DNA of 64,000 bases from Bacteroidota bacterium (GTDB lineage Bacteria > Bacteroidota > Bacteroidia > Chitinophagales > Saprospiraceae), in the NCBI GenBank assembly GCA_963169325.1, contig CAUJEY010000038.1:1-64000 (forward strand), given 5' to 3'. How positions within the stretch are numbered: the first letter of the stretch is position 1; the number at the start of each line of letters is the position of its first letter. Made by a program: the position numbers and the translations under genes. Below the pieces are notes generated by a model. The model saw only the letters and a list, made by a program, of their open reading frames with translations. It was not told the DNA's origin and searched no databases. Below, in pieces: positions 43,623 to 51,277 of the stretch.

Positions 43623-44701
43623 TTCACGGGTTTCAGGATGGTTTCGTTGGCGCTCAAGCCACTGAGTATTTCCGCTTTCTGGTAATCCTTCAAGCCGATT
43701 TCTACTTTTCGTTTTTCTTTATTGGTCAAAATAACCAGCGAGTCATTGAGCAAATACGTCCTCGGGATGGTCATTGCCTTTTCTTTCGCCTGGATGATAA
43801 TGTTGGCCTCAGTCGTCAGATTCGGGTACAAGGTGGGCGGTTTTATGGTAAAATCGGTTTCTACCCGGAAGGTTCGGGAACGCTCGTTCATAATCGGGTC
43901 GATCTCAGACACCGAAGCTTCGAATACCTGGCCTTTGTAACTGTCGAGGGTGAGTAATACGCGCTGCCCGGGTTTGATGCGAACAATGTCGTTCTCGTCA
44001 ATTTGCAGTTCCGCCACAAAATCATCAGCTGCTCCGATGATGGCCATTGGAGTTTGGGGGTTGACGATTTCGCCTGTTTCTTTAGTAATACTGTAGACGC
44101 GCCCGTCGGTCTGGCTGCGGATGACGTAATCCTGCGCAACATTTTTGCTGATGGAGAGCAATTTTTTGCTTTGCGCGGCGGCAAAATTGAGTTGTTTTTG
44201 CAGATCATTGTATCTGAAAACAGCCGCTTCATAGTTGTTTGTGGAACTGATGAAGGCCAGTTCGCGTTGTTCCAGTTCCACTTTTGAGCCAATTTGCTGC
44301 GCCCACAGCCCTCGTTGCCGGACGAGCAAAATGGAATCATTCATCATTTTGCTTCTGGCCGTTTCAATGGCGCCTTTTAACTCATTCAACCGATCGCCAT
44401 TCGTGTTCCGCTCCGCAAAATCAACGGACAGTTTTGCATTTTCGGCATTGAGTTTCGAGGTTTCATTTTCGACAATAAACAAAGGGTCACCCTTTTTGAC
44501 TATATCGCCTTCCTGCACTAATATTTTTTGGATCAGGCCGCTGACCGTAGCAAAAACCTGGTATTGATTTTTACTTTTGATAACACCCGAAGCATAAACG
44601 GATTCGGTAATTTTTTCAACGGTGGGTTGGGTTTTTTCAGGTTGTTTTTGGCAGGCAGAGAGGAGAAGAACAAAGAGCAGAATAATAGGCGAGTATCTCA
44701 C
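43619..44701 (-). CDS. HlyD/MacA-type periplasmic adaptor lipoprotein
   Basis: 360 residues. Lipoprotein signal (IILLFVLLLSACQK), a biotinyl-lipoyl half (VFATVSGLIQKILVQEGDIV), a helical hairpin with long Leu/Glu heptads (~residues 80-170), the second half-motif and a beta-barrel. With the downstream permease and ATPase it forms a MacAB/DevBCA-like exporter; an outer-membrane TolC partner is not in the window. Substrate unknown. Minus-strand -7-like boxes lie at 44737-44744 (GAACTTTG) and 44760-44767 (TACCTTTA). Confidence 0.88.
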   Translation of the reverse strand: MRYSPIILLFVLLLSACQKQPEKTQPTVEKITESVYASGVIKSKNQYQVFATVSGLIQKILVQEGDIVKKGDPLFIVENETSKLNAENAKLSVDFAERNTNGDRLNELKGAIETARSKMMNDSILLVRQRGLWAQQIGSKVELEQRELAFISSTNNYEAAVFRYNDLQKQLNFAAAQSKKLLSISKNVAQDYVIRSQTDGRVYSITKETGEIVNPQTPMAIIGAADDFVAELQIDENDIVRIKPGQRVLLTLDSYKGQVFEASVSEIDPIMNERSRTFRVETDFTIKPPTLYPNLTTEANIIIQAKEKAMTIPRTYLLNDSLVILTNKEKRKVEIGLKDYQKAEILSGLSANETILKPVK

Positions 44702-44759
44702 ATTACGGGTTTTCTAACTTAACAGTTTAGATGCCACAAAGTTCTGATTTTTAATAGTC

Positions 44760-44767
44760 TAAAGGTA
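44760..44767 (-). promoter_or_regulatory. Possible exporter operon promoter -7 element (TACCTTTA)
   Basis: One mismatch to TAnnTTTG on the minus strand, 58 bp before the adaptor ATG; a second candidate is nearer at 44737-44744. The rest of the gap 44702-45189 holds the tRNA pseudogene, a terminator, tRNA-Asn and the asnS promoter. Confidence 0.35.
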
Positions 44768-44837
44768 AATGCCCACCCGTTTGTTGTGCTGCGACAGTTT
44801 GTCTGTTTGTTGAAACCCGTCAAAGTGAAAATAAAAA

Positions 44838-44905
44838 AGGACTTGAACCTTGGACCTACGGATTAATCCCGAGGCCTCGGGACTCTAACCAACTGAGCCA
44901 ATGCG
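44838..44905 (-). pseudogene. tRNA-Asn pseudogene with replaced anticodon arm
   Basis: Read on the minus strand it shares the D-arm (GGCTCAGTTGGTTAGAG) and the whole T-arm (CGTAGGTCCAAGGTTCAAGT) with the intact tRNA-Asn 120 bp away. The anticodon stem-loop is replaced by a sequence containing the palindrome CCCGAGGCCTCGGG. The 3' acceptor strand is lost into a T-run. It cannot fold an anticodon loop of seven bases, so it is very likely dead. Confidence 0.75.
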
Positions 44906-44931
44906 GCAATACCGTAAAATCAATAAAAAAA

Positions 44932-44954
44932 GCCACCGCAATCTGCGGTGGCTT
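44932..44954 (-). terminator. Terminator of tRNA-Asn
   Basis: GCCACCGCA (44932-44940) pairs with TGCGGTGGC (44944-44952), with A/T tracts outside; on the minus strand it is followed by TTTTTTT. Confidence 0.75.
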
Positions 44955-44960
44955 TTGAAG

Positions 44961-45034
44961 CGCCTCATCAAGGACTTGAACCTTGGACCTACGGATTAAC
45001 AGTCCGCCGCTCTAACCAACTGAGCTAATGAGGC
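44961..45034 (-). tRNA. tRNA-Asn (anticodon GTT)
   Basis: 74 nt on the minus strand. Acceptor stem GCCTCAT/ATGAGGC, D-arm GCTCAGTTGGTTAGAGC, anticodon loop CTGTTAA with GTT, T-arm AGGTTCAAGTCCT. CCA is not encoded. It is divergent from asnS, whose product charges it. Confidence 0.93.
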
Positions 45035-45158
45035 AATGCCTTTTGTAAAAAGCGGGGCAAAGGTATATTGACTTCCCGGCAAAAACAACTCTTTGTGCAC
45101 AAAAAAAATTCCTGCGGTGTAAAGATTTATTTTTTCGGACAAAAAGGGCCATTTAGTG

Positions 45159-45166
45159 TACCTTTG
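45159..45166 (+). promoter_or_regulatory. asnS promoter -7 element (TACCTTTG)
   Basis: Exact TAnnTTTG match, 23 bases before the ATG at 45190. Confidence 0.65.
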
Positions 45167-45189
45167 CGCCCTATTTTTTGAAACGATAT

Positions 45190-46638
45190 ATGAAACGTAT
45201 AAAAATCGCCGAAATACTCCGCACCGAGCCGGTAAATTCTGAGGTAGTTGTAAAAGGTTGGGTGAAGGCCTTCCGGAACAACCAGTTTATAGCCCTCAAC
45301 GACGGCTCCTGCGCACAAAATCTACAAGTAGTCGTTGATTTCGAAAACACCGACCCGGGACTGATTGAGCGGATCAAATTCGGCGCGGCCATCGGTGCGC
45401 GCGGATTATTGGTGGAAAGTCAGGGAAAAGGACAGACCGTGGAGGTAAAAGCCGCAGAGATCACGGTATACGGCGACTGCAATCCGGAAGAGTTCCCCCT
45501 ACAACCTAAAAAGCAAACCCTGGAATACCTCCGGGAAATTGCCCACCTGCGTTTTCGCACCAATACCTTTGGCGCCCTGTTTCGGGTACGGCATGCCCTG
45601 GCGTTTGCCATCCACAAATTTTTCAACGATCGCGGGTTCTGCTACCTGCACACACCGGTTATTACCGCAAGCGATGCCGAGGGCGCCGGCGAAATGTTTC
45701 GCGTGACCACCTTGCCGCTCGAAAACGTGCCGCTTACAGAGCGTGGCGAAATCGATTTCAGCCTCGATTTTTTTGAACGCCCGACCAACCTGACCGTTTC
45801 CGGCCAGTTGGAAGCCGAACTGGGCGCCCTGGCGCTTGGCGAGGTGTACACCTTCGGCCCTACTTTTCGCGCCGAAAACTCCAACACTACGCGCCACCTG
45901 GCCGAATTCTGGATGATTGAACCGGAAGTCGCGTTTGCTGACCTGGGCGATAACATGGATTTGGCCGAGGCCATGTTGCAGTCCGTTATCGGCTACGTGC
46001 TGGAACACTGCGCCGCCGACCTGAAAATCCTGGAAGACCGCCTGATTGAAGAAGAAAAAACAAAGCCGCAAGACCAGCGCTCCGACATGTCGCTGACCGA
46101 AAAATTGCGCTTTGTTGTAGACAATAGCTTCGAACGCCTGACTTATACCGAGGCCATCGACATCCTGAAAAACTCCAATCCGAATAAAAAAGGCAAGTTT
46201 CAGTATCCTATAGATGGCTGGGGCGCCGACCTGCAAAGCGAACACGAGCGCTACCTGGTGGAAAAACACTTCAAAAAACCGGTTATCCTGACCAACTACC
46301 CGGCTGCCATCAAAGCGTTTTACATGCGCCGCGACGAACCGAATGAAAGTGTGCCCGGCCCCACCGTTTCGGCGATGGACATCCTGTTCCCGGGTATCGG
46401 CGAAATCGTGGGCGGTTCCCAAAGGGAAGAACGTTTGGAGGTGTTGCAACAAAAAATGCAGGAGATGCACATCCCGGAAAAAGAACTGTATTGGTACCTC
46501 GACACCCGCCGTTTCGGTACCTGCCCGCATGCCGGCTTCGGTTTGGGCTTCGAGCGGCTGGTGCTATTTGTAAGCGGGATGGGCAACATCCGCGATGTTA
46601 TTGCTTTCCCAAGGTATCCGGGCAGCGCCGAGTTTTAA
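45190..46638 (+). CDS. asnS: Asparaginyl-tRNA synthetase
   Basis: 482 residues. N-terminal OB-fold anticodon-binding domain (VVVKGWVKAFRNNQFIALND), then the class IIb catalytic core: HLRFRTNTFGALFRVRHALA, FGPTFRAENSNTTRHLAEFW (motif 2 region) and the motif 3 end HAGFGLGFERLVLFVSGM. The invariant Asn-specific region is followed by KNYPAAIKAFYM-like sequence (TNYPAAIKAFYMR), which favours AsnRS over AspRS. Start is ATG 45190; a TTG four codons earlier is less likely given the promoter at 45159-45166. Directly beside the tRNA-Asn gene. Confidence 0.95.
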   Translation: MKRIKIAEILRTEPVNSEVVVKGWVKAFRNNQFIALNDGSCAQNLQVVVDFENTDPGLIERIKFGAAIGARGLLVESQGKGQTVEVKAAEITVYGDCNPEEFPLQPKKQTLEYLREIAHLRFRTNTFGALFRVRHALAFAIHKFFNDRGFCYLHTPVITASDAEGAGEMFRVTTLPLENVPLTERGEIDFSLDFFERPTNLTVSGQLEAELGALALGEVYTFGPTFRAENSNTTRHLAEFWMIEPEVAFADLGDNMDLAEAMLQSVIGYVLEHCAADLKILEDRLIEEEKTKPQDQRSDMSLTEKLRFVVDNSFERLTYTEAIDILKNSNPNKKGKFQYPIDGWGADLQSEHERYLVEKHFKKPVILTNYPAAIKAFYMRRDEPNESVPGPTVSAMDILFPGIGEIVGGSQREERLEVLQQKMQEMHIPEKELYWYLDTRRFGTCPHAGFGLGFERLVLFVSGMGNIRDVIAFPRYPGSAEF

Positions 46639-46681
46639 AAACCTCCTGTTTGTTCAACCGGTTTCTGCCGGGTATAAAAGA

Positions 46682-46720
46682 TTGCCTCTGGGTGCAAAAT
46701 GCCTCCCGAGGCAAACTTTT
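46682..46720 (+). terminator. Possible asnS terminator
   Basis: TTGCCTC (46682-46688) pairs with GAGGCAA (46708-46714) and is followed by ACTTTTTTA. The remaining part of the gap 46639-47044 is AT-rich with no gene; a weak -7-like box TGATTTTG is at 46957-46964. Confidence 0.45.
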
Positions 46721-47044
46721 TAAAAAATAATTAATTTTTTTTGTGACTAAAAAGCCCTGAATTCGTCTAAAACGCGCCTTTTTTGAATGGTTGGGGAACT
46801 TTTTTGGCACACCCCCTTGCGCGGCGTATTAACATAATCTTAAATTGCAGCGTTTTTCACCGTAATCCACCCATGAATGTTCGCAAGAATTGCTAATCTT
46901 TTTGATTAATCCGTAAGCCTGGGTTTCCACGACACAATCTGGCTGAACATCAAACTTGATTTTGCTCCCAACCGATTTTACTTCGCAGAACTTGTTTGTT
47001 ACTACTTACACAGTGCAGTCAGATTTTAACACTTCAACTTGCGA

Positions 47045-47455
47045 ATGAGCGATTTACACACGAATCTAACACTTCCCTCGAACCCCGATAATGTTTCTAA
47101 AGTTGAACCCTTCGTACATGAATTAGCAGAACGTTACAAACTTTCACCCGACATTCACGGCAATATCCTGATCAGCCTTACTGAAGCCGTAACCAATGCA
47201 ATGTTGCACGGCAACCGGTGTGATTGTTCCAAACAAGTTTCCATTTCCATGCGCCGTCAGCGCGATGCGCTGTCCATCCGCGTATCCGATGAAGGTCCCG
47301 GTTTTGATCCCGGGGTCGTAGATGACCCCACCTGTCCGGAATTTCTGGAAAAATGCGGTGGCCGGGGATTATTCCTTATGCGTCATCTCAGCGATGGTTG
47401 CCGCTTCACACGCGGTGGCAGTACGGTGGAAATGCGCTTTAAATTAGGTTGTTAG
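47045..47455 (+). CDS. Anti-sigma-factor-like ATP-binding protein (RsbW/SpoIIAB type)
   Basis: 136 residues, a stand-alone HATPase_c domain: N-box ISLTEAVTNAMLHGN, G1 VSDEGPGFDP and G2 CGGRGLFLMRHLSDG. RsbW-like proteins bind and inhibit a sigma factor or phosphorylate an antagonist protein; neither gene is adjacent. It lies 6 bp upstream of ybeY, probably in one operon. Start ATG 47045. Confidence 0.82.
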   Translation: MSDLHTNLTLPSNPDNVSKVEPFVHELAERYKLSPDIHGNILISLTEAVTNAMLHGNRCDCSKQVSISMRRQRDALSIRVSDEGPGFDPGVVDDPTCPEFLEKCGGRGLFLMRHLSDGCRFTRGGSTVEMRFKLGC

Positions 47456-47461
47456 TCGTCA

Positions 47462-47917
47462 ATGGAATTTCCGGATTTGCCCCTTGATGACGAACCTGAA
47501 ACGTATGTTTCCTTTAATTTTGAAGATGTTGGGTTTGATCTGCCCAACCAACAGTCTCTTGTCGACTGGCTGCTGGCGCTGGCCACTGCAGAGGAGAAGC
47601 TCGTTTATGAATTAAACTTCATCTTCTGCTCCGACGAATACCTTCGGCAGGTGAACATCGAATACCTCCAGCACGACTATTACACCGATATTATCACGTT
47701 CCCCTATACCGAAGGCGTCATTCACGGCGACCTTTTTATCAGTTCCGAGCGCGTAGCCGACAATGCCCGCGAAAACGAAGTGCCTTTTCTGCATGAACTT
47801 TGCAGGGTTATGGCGCATGGAGTGCTGCATTTAGCCGGCTACGGCGATAAAACGCCCGAAGAAGTGCGGGTCATGCGGGAGAAGGAGGATGAATATTTGC
47901 AGAAATTAAGTGTGTAG
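47462..47917 (+). CDS. ybeY: Endoribonuclease YbeY
   Basis: 151 residues. Acts in 16S rRNA 3'-end maturation and ribosome quality control. Signature HELCRVMAHGVLHLAGYGDKTPEE: the first two metal-binding His are present, while the third position (usually His in GYDH) is altered as is common in Bacteroidota YbeY. Upstream core ITFPYTEGVIHGDLFIS is intact. Follows the anti-sigma-like gene. Confidence 0.9.
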   Translation: MEFPDLPLDDEPETYVSFNFEDVGFDLPNQQSLVDWLLALATAEEKLVYELNFIFCSDEYLRQVNIEYLQHDYYTDIITFPYTEGVIHGDLFISSERVADNARENEVPFLHELCRVMAHGVLHLAGYGDKTPEEVRVMREKEDEYLQKLSV

Positions 47918-47925
47918 GAAGCCGC

Positions 47926-47933
47926 TACCTTTA
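47926..47933 (+). promoter_or_regulatory. Probable YwqG-gene promoter -7 element (TACCTTTA)
   Basis: One mismatch to TAnnTTTG, 23 bases before the ATG at 47957. Confidence 0.45.
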
Positions 47934-47956
47934 CGCATTCAAATCAAATCCTTCCC

Positions 47957-48745
47957 ATGGCATCGGTATTCAATCTTCCTCCTGCCTTCGAACCCTTCCG
48001 CGAGCGTCTGCTTCAAACGAAACAGCCTTTTATCCGCATAAAAGCCCAGCCTTCCCGCGCCACCTCCTGGTGGGAAAGTAAGGTCGGTGGTTTTCCCTAT
48101 TTACCCACTGGGGTGAATTACCCCACGGCGCCGGACGGCCGGGAACTGTTTTTCCTGGCTCAACTCAATTTTGCCGATATGCCACACCTGGTGCCGTTTC
48201 CGGAAAAGGGAATCCTCCAGTTTTATATCTACGACGACGACCTGTACGGGATGGATTTCGACGACGGCGAGAACCCCGACACGTTTCGGGTACTGTATTT
48301 CCCCGAAGTCATCCGGGATGAAAAAGCCCTGCAAACAGGATTTTCCATGATCCGCGACTACGATCTGTTGCCACACCACCCCGAGGTATCATACCCGCTG
48401 ACCTTCGAGTTGGCGGAAGAGGTGGTGCCTTCGACTGATTATCGCTTCGGACAAACTTTCGGCGCTGATTTTTTCCAGCAATTTGGTGAGCAGGAATGGA
48501 ATATCCTCGACGAGTTCAACCGTTCGGTGCGCAGCATCGGGCATAAGGTAGGCGGTTACGCCTATTTTACCCAGGATGACCCGCGCCGGCCCGAGGACCC
48601 TATGTTACTCCTCTTCCAACTCGATTCCGATGAAGGCATGGACCTGATGTGGGGCGACATGGGTGTCGGGCATTTTTTTATCCGGGAAAAGGATCTGGTA
48701 GCAGGGGAATTTGGGCGGGTGTTGTTTGATTGGGATTGTTTGTGA
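47957..48745 (+). CDS. YwqG-family (DUF1963) protein
   Basis: 262 residues with the DUF1963 pattern: SKVGGFPYLPTGVNYP, LFFLAQLNFADMPHLVPFPE, GILQFYIYDDDLYG, RSIGHKVGGYAYFTQDDPR, LLLFQLDSDEGMDLMWGDMG. The biochemical role of the family is unknown; it is cytoplasmic and often found in stress or toxin-immunity contexts, but nothing of that kind is adjacent here. Confidence 0.85.
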   Translation: MASVFNLPPAFEPFRERLLQTKQPFIRIKAQPSRATSWWESKVGGFPYLPTGVNYPTAPDGRELFFLAQLNFADMPHLVPFPEKGILQFYIYDDDLYGMDFDDGENPDTFRVLYFPEVIRDEKALQTGFSMIRDYDLLPHHPEVSYPLTFELAEEVVPSTDYRFGQTFGADFFQQFGEQEWNILDEFNRSVRSIGHKVGGYAYFTQDDPRRPEDPMLLLFQLDSDEGMDLMWGDMGVGHFFIREKDLVAGEFGRVLFDWDCL

Positions 48746-48753
48746 TCCGCAGT

Positions 48754-49389
48754 TTACATTTTTAAAACAAGCGAATCCATCAACGCCAACACATCAACCT
48801 CTGCCCGTTTCACAACGCCCTGAATTCCCACCTCCCGGGCTGCTTTTACATTTTCTTCCAGGTCATCGATGAACAGCGTTTCCTGCGGCAGTATTTCTGC
48901 ATCTGCCAGCACATATTCGTAAATCTCGCGGTCGGGTTTGCGTAGCCGGATGAGGTGGGAGTAGTAGACTCCATCGAAATAACGGGACTGGAAGTCCGTG
49001 ATGCCGTGTTCGCGCAGCATATAATCGTCGATCCAGGTCGCGTGCAGGTCGTTAATATTGCTGAGCAGAAAAACGTTGTACTGCTGCCGCAAGCGAAGCA
49101 ACATATCGAAGCGTTCGCGGGGCATACCGATAAAAATAGAGTTCCAGGCCGCGGTCACCTGTTCGGCGCTCAACGGTGCGGGGCCCGCCAAACGAATGGC
49201 GTCGACAAATTCTTCGGTAGTCAGTCCGCCGGTTTCATATAATTCAAAAACGCCGCTCCGCTGAAGCCGCTCCCGCACCGTTTCATATTGATCGCCTACG
49301 AGGCGTTGGATTTCCCGGCCAATGGCCGGCAGGTCGAGGTCGAACAGTACATTGCCAAAATCGAAGACGATATTACGGATGGAGGACAT
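48754..49389 (-). CDS. HAD-superfamily phosphatase (YihX-like)
   Basis: 211 residues. Motif I NIVFDFGNVLFDLD, a small cap region, motif II FLLSNIND, motif III Lys (RKPDREIYEYVL) and motif IV LFIDDLEENVKAA. Gly-Asn-Val after the nucleophile Asp is the YihX/sugar-phosphatase style. Substrate is probably a phosphorylated sugar, but unconfirmed. Upstream is a repeat array. Confidence 0.88.
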   Translation of the reverse strand: MSSIRNIVFDFGNVLFDLDLPAIGREIQRLVGDQYETVRERLQRSGVFELYETGGLTTEEFVDAIRLAGPAPLSAEQVTAAWNSIFIGMPRERFDMLLRLRQQYNVFLLSNINDLHATWIDDYMLREHGITDFQSRYFDGVYYSHLIRLRKPDREIYEYVLADAEILPQETLFIDDLEENVKAAREVGIQGVVKRAEVDVLALMDSLVLKM

Positions 49390-49404
49390 AGATAATTAGT
49401 TATA

Positions 49405-49645
49405 AGTTAATTGGTTGGCTGGTTATTGGTTGATTGGTTATTGGTTGATTGGTTATTGGTTGATTGGTTATTGGTTGATTGGTTATTGGTTGAATGGTTA
49501 TTGGTTGACTGGTTATTGGTTGAATGGTTATTGGTTGACTGGTTATTGGTTGAATGGTTATTAGTTGACTGGTTATTAGTTATTGGCCTTCAACCGGTCA
49601 ACTTAATAACCATTCAACCAATAACCAGTCAACCAATAACCAATC
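49405..49645. repeat. Palindromic array with 15-nt period between the HAD and E2 genes
   Basis: Left arm: about a dozen copies of GGTTATTGGTTGATT with GATT/GAAT/GACT variants (49420-49590). Right arm (49598-49645): inverse wording (CAACCAATAACCAGTC). The gap 49390-49847 also holds the E2 promoter (49731-49738) and a heptamer run (49812-49842). The long frame through the array (repeating DWLLV) is not a gene. Confidence 0.9.
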
Positions 49646-49730
49646 CAGTTGGCGGGCAAAGTTGGCGGTTTTTGACAAAATATAATTTTAAAAACCGGGA
49701 TAAATCACGGTCAGGTACTGGCCAAAACTG

Positions 49731-49738
49731 TACCTTTG
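49731..49738 (+). promoter_or_regulatory. E2 gene promoter -7 element (TACCTTTG)
   Basis: Exact TAnnTTTG match, 109 bases before the ATG at 49848. Confidence 0.55.
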
Positions 49739-49811
49739 CGGCGCTCTAACCAAATTTTTCTAAACCAAGGAGTGCGAGTGATTTAAGATCGGAGGCAAAG
49801 TAGTGCAGGCG

Positions 49812-49842
49812 AACTCAAAACTCAAAACTCAAAACTCAAAAC
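49812..49842 (+). repeat. Four tandem AACTCAA heptamers
   Basis: Exact 7-bp direct repeats ending six bases before the E2 start. Unlike the other arrays, no inverted arm is present. Confidence 0.75.
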
Positions 49843-49847
49843 GATAC

Positions 49848-51185
49848 ATGGCGCGCGTAGAACTCGTGATGCCCAAGATGGGCGAAAGCATCATGGAAGC
49901 CACAATCCTGAAGTGGCGCAAGAATCCCGGCGACCGGGTGGAACTCGATGAGCCGGTGCTCGACATCGCCACAGACAAAGTGGACAGCGAGGTACCCTCG
50001 CCGGTAGCTGGCGTGTTGGTGGAAATCCTGTTTCAGGAAAACGACGTAGTGCCCATCAACAAAACTATCGCGGTCATCGAAACGGAAATGGGCAGTGCCC
50101 AACCGGCTGCTTCACCGGCTGTAAGTCAGCCCGCAGCCTCCAACGGCGCCCGGCAAACGCAGGAGCCCGCCGTGGCAGCCGCCGTACCCTATGTGCCCAG
50201 CCCTGCTACTGCCGAAGTGTCGAAATCCGGCGCCGGTGGTCGTTTCTATTCGCCCCTGGTGCGTACGATCGCCAAAGAAGAAGGTATCAGCGCGACCGAA
50301 CTTGACAATCTTTCCGGCTCCGGCCTCGAAGGCCGCGTGACCAAAAAAGATATACTGGCCTACGTTTCCAATCGTAGCGCCGCTCCGGCGCCGCCTGTTG
50401 CTCCGGCAGTTCAACCTGCGCCGCCCGCTGTGCAGGCGCCGGCAGGAGGCAGCGCCCCACTATCGTCGGTATCCGGTGGGGTAGAAATTGTGGAGATGGA
50501 CCGCATGCGCAAACTTATTGCCGATCACATGGTGATGAGCAAACAAACCAGCGCGCACGTGACTTCTTTCGTGGAAGCGGATGTCACCAATTTAGTCAAC
50601 TGGCGCAACCAGGTGAAGGATCAATTTAAGAAAAAGTACGGTGAAAATATTACGTTCACACCGATCTTCGTAGAGGCCGTTGCGCGCGCCATTCGCGATT
50701 TTCCGATGATCAATATTTCGGTAGTAGGCACGCAGATACATATTAAAAAAGACGTCAACATCGGCATGGCGGCTGCCCTGCCCAGCGGCAACCTGATTGT
50801 ACCGGTGATCAAAAACGCCGACCTGCTCAATCTGGCCGGTCTCACCAAACAGGTGAACGACCTGGCTTCCCGCGCCCGTCAGAATCAGCTCCGGCCGGAT
50901 GAAATCCAGGGCGGTACTTTTACCCTCACCAATGTGGGCACATTCGGCAATGTAATGGGCACGCCGATCATCAATCAGCCCCAGGTAGCCATTATGGCTA
51001 CGGGTGCTATCCGGAAAAAACCGGCTGTGCTGGAAACCGAATACGGTGATGTGATCGCGGTTCGGCAGATGATGTTCCTGTCCCTTTCCTACGACCACCG
51101 GGTGGTAGACGGAATGCTGGGCGGATCCTTCCTCCGCCGGGTAGGAGATTATCTGGAGCAATTCGACGTGAATAGGGCGATTTAA
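49848..51185 (+). CDS. Dihydrolipoamide acyltransferase (E2) of a 2-oxo acid dehydrogenase complex
   Basis: 445 residues. One lipoyl domain with the lipoylated Lys in LDIATDKVDSEVPSP, an Ala/Pro linker, the peripheral subunit-binding domain (YSPLVRTIAKEEGISATELD), a second Ala/Pro linker and the catalytic domain ending in LSYDHRVVDGMLGGSFLRRV with the HxxxDG motif. Which 2-oxo acid it uses (pyruvate, branched-chain or 2-oxoglutarate) cannot be decided; E1 and E3 are not adjacent. Start ATG 49848; the frame upstream is translated heptamer repeat. Confidence 0.92.
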   Translation: MARVELVMPKMGESIMEATILKWRKNPGDRVELDEPVLDIATDKVDSEVPSPVAGVLVEILFQENDVVPINKTIAVIETEMGSAQPAASPAVSQPAASNGARQTQEPAVAAAVPYVPSPATAEVSKSGAGGRFYSPLVRTIAKEEGISATELDNLSGSGLEGRVTKKDILAYVSNRSAAPAPPVAPAVQPAPPAVQAPAGGSAPLSSVSGGVEIVEMDRMRKLIADHMVMSKQTSAHVTSFVEADVTNLVNWRNQVKDQFKKKYGENITFTPIFVEAVARAIRDFPMINISVVGTQIHIKKDVNIGMAAALPSGNLIVPVIKNADLLNLAGLTKQVNDLASRARQNQLRPDEIQGGTFTLTNVGTFGNVMGTPIINQPQVAIMATGAIRKKPAVLETEYGDVIAVRQMMFLSLSYDHRVVDGMLGGSFLRRVGDYLEQFDVNRAI

Positions 51186-51277
51186 GGATTCCGGAAAATA
51201 CGTTTGCGAAACTTAAAAAGTTTGGTAAACGTTGTGGGATTCTCTAAAATCCGGATGTTTGCAGCAGAACTGAAACC

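Noticed and set aside
47810-47860. YbeY apparently missing its third metal-binding His
   Set aside because: The altered GYGDKTPEE end is usual for Bacteroidota YbeY, so it is not a sign of a broken gene.
49411-49749. Open frame encoding repeated DWLLV pentapeptides
   Set aside because: It is the translation of a 15-nt tandem repeat within a palindromic array, with no start context and no protein character.
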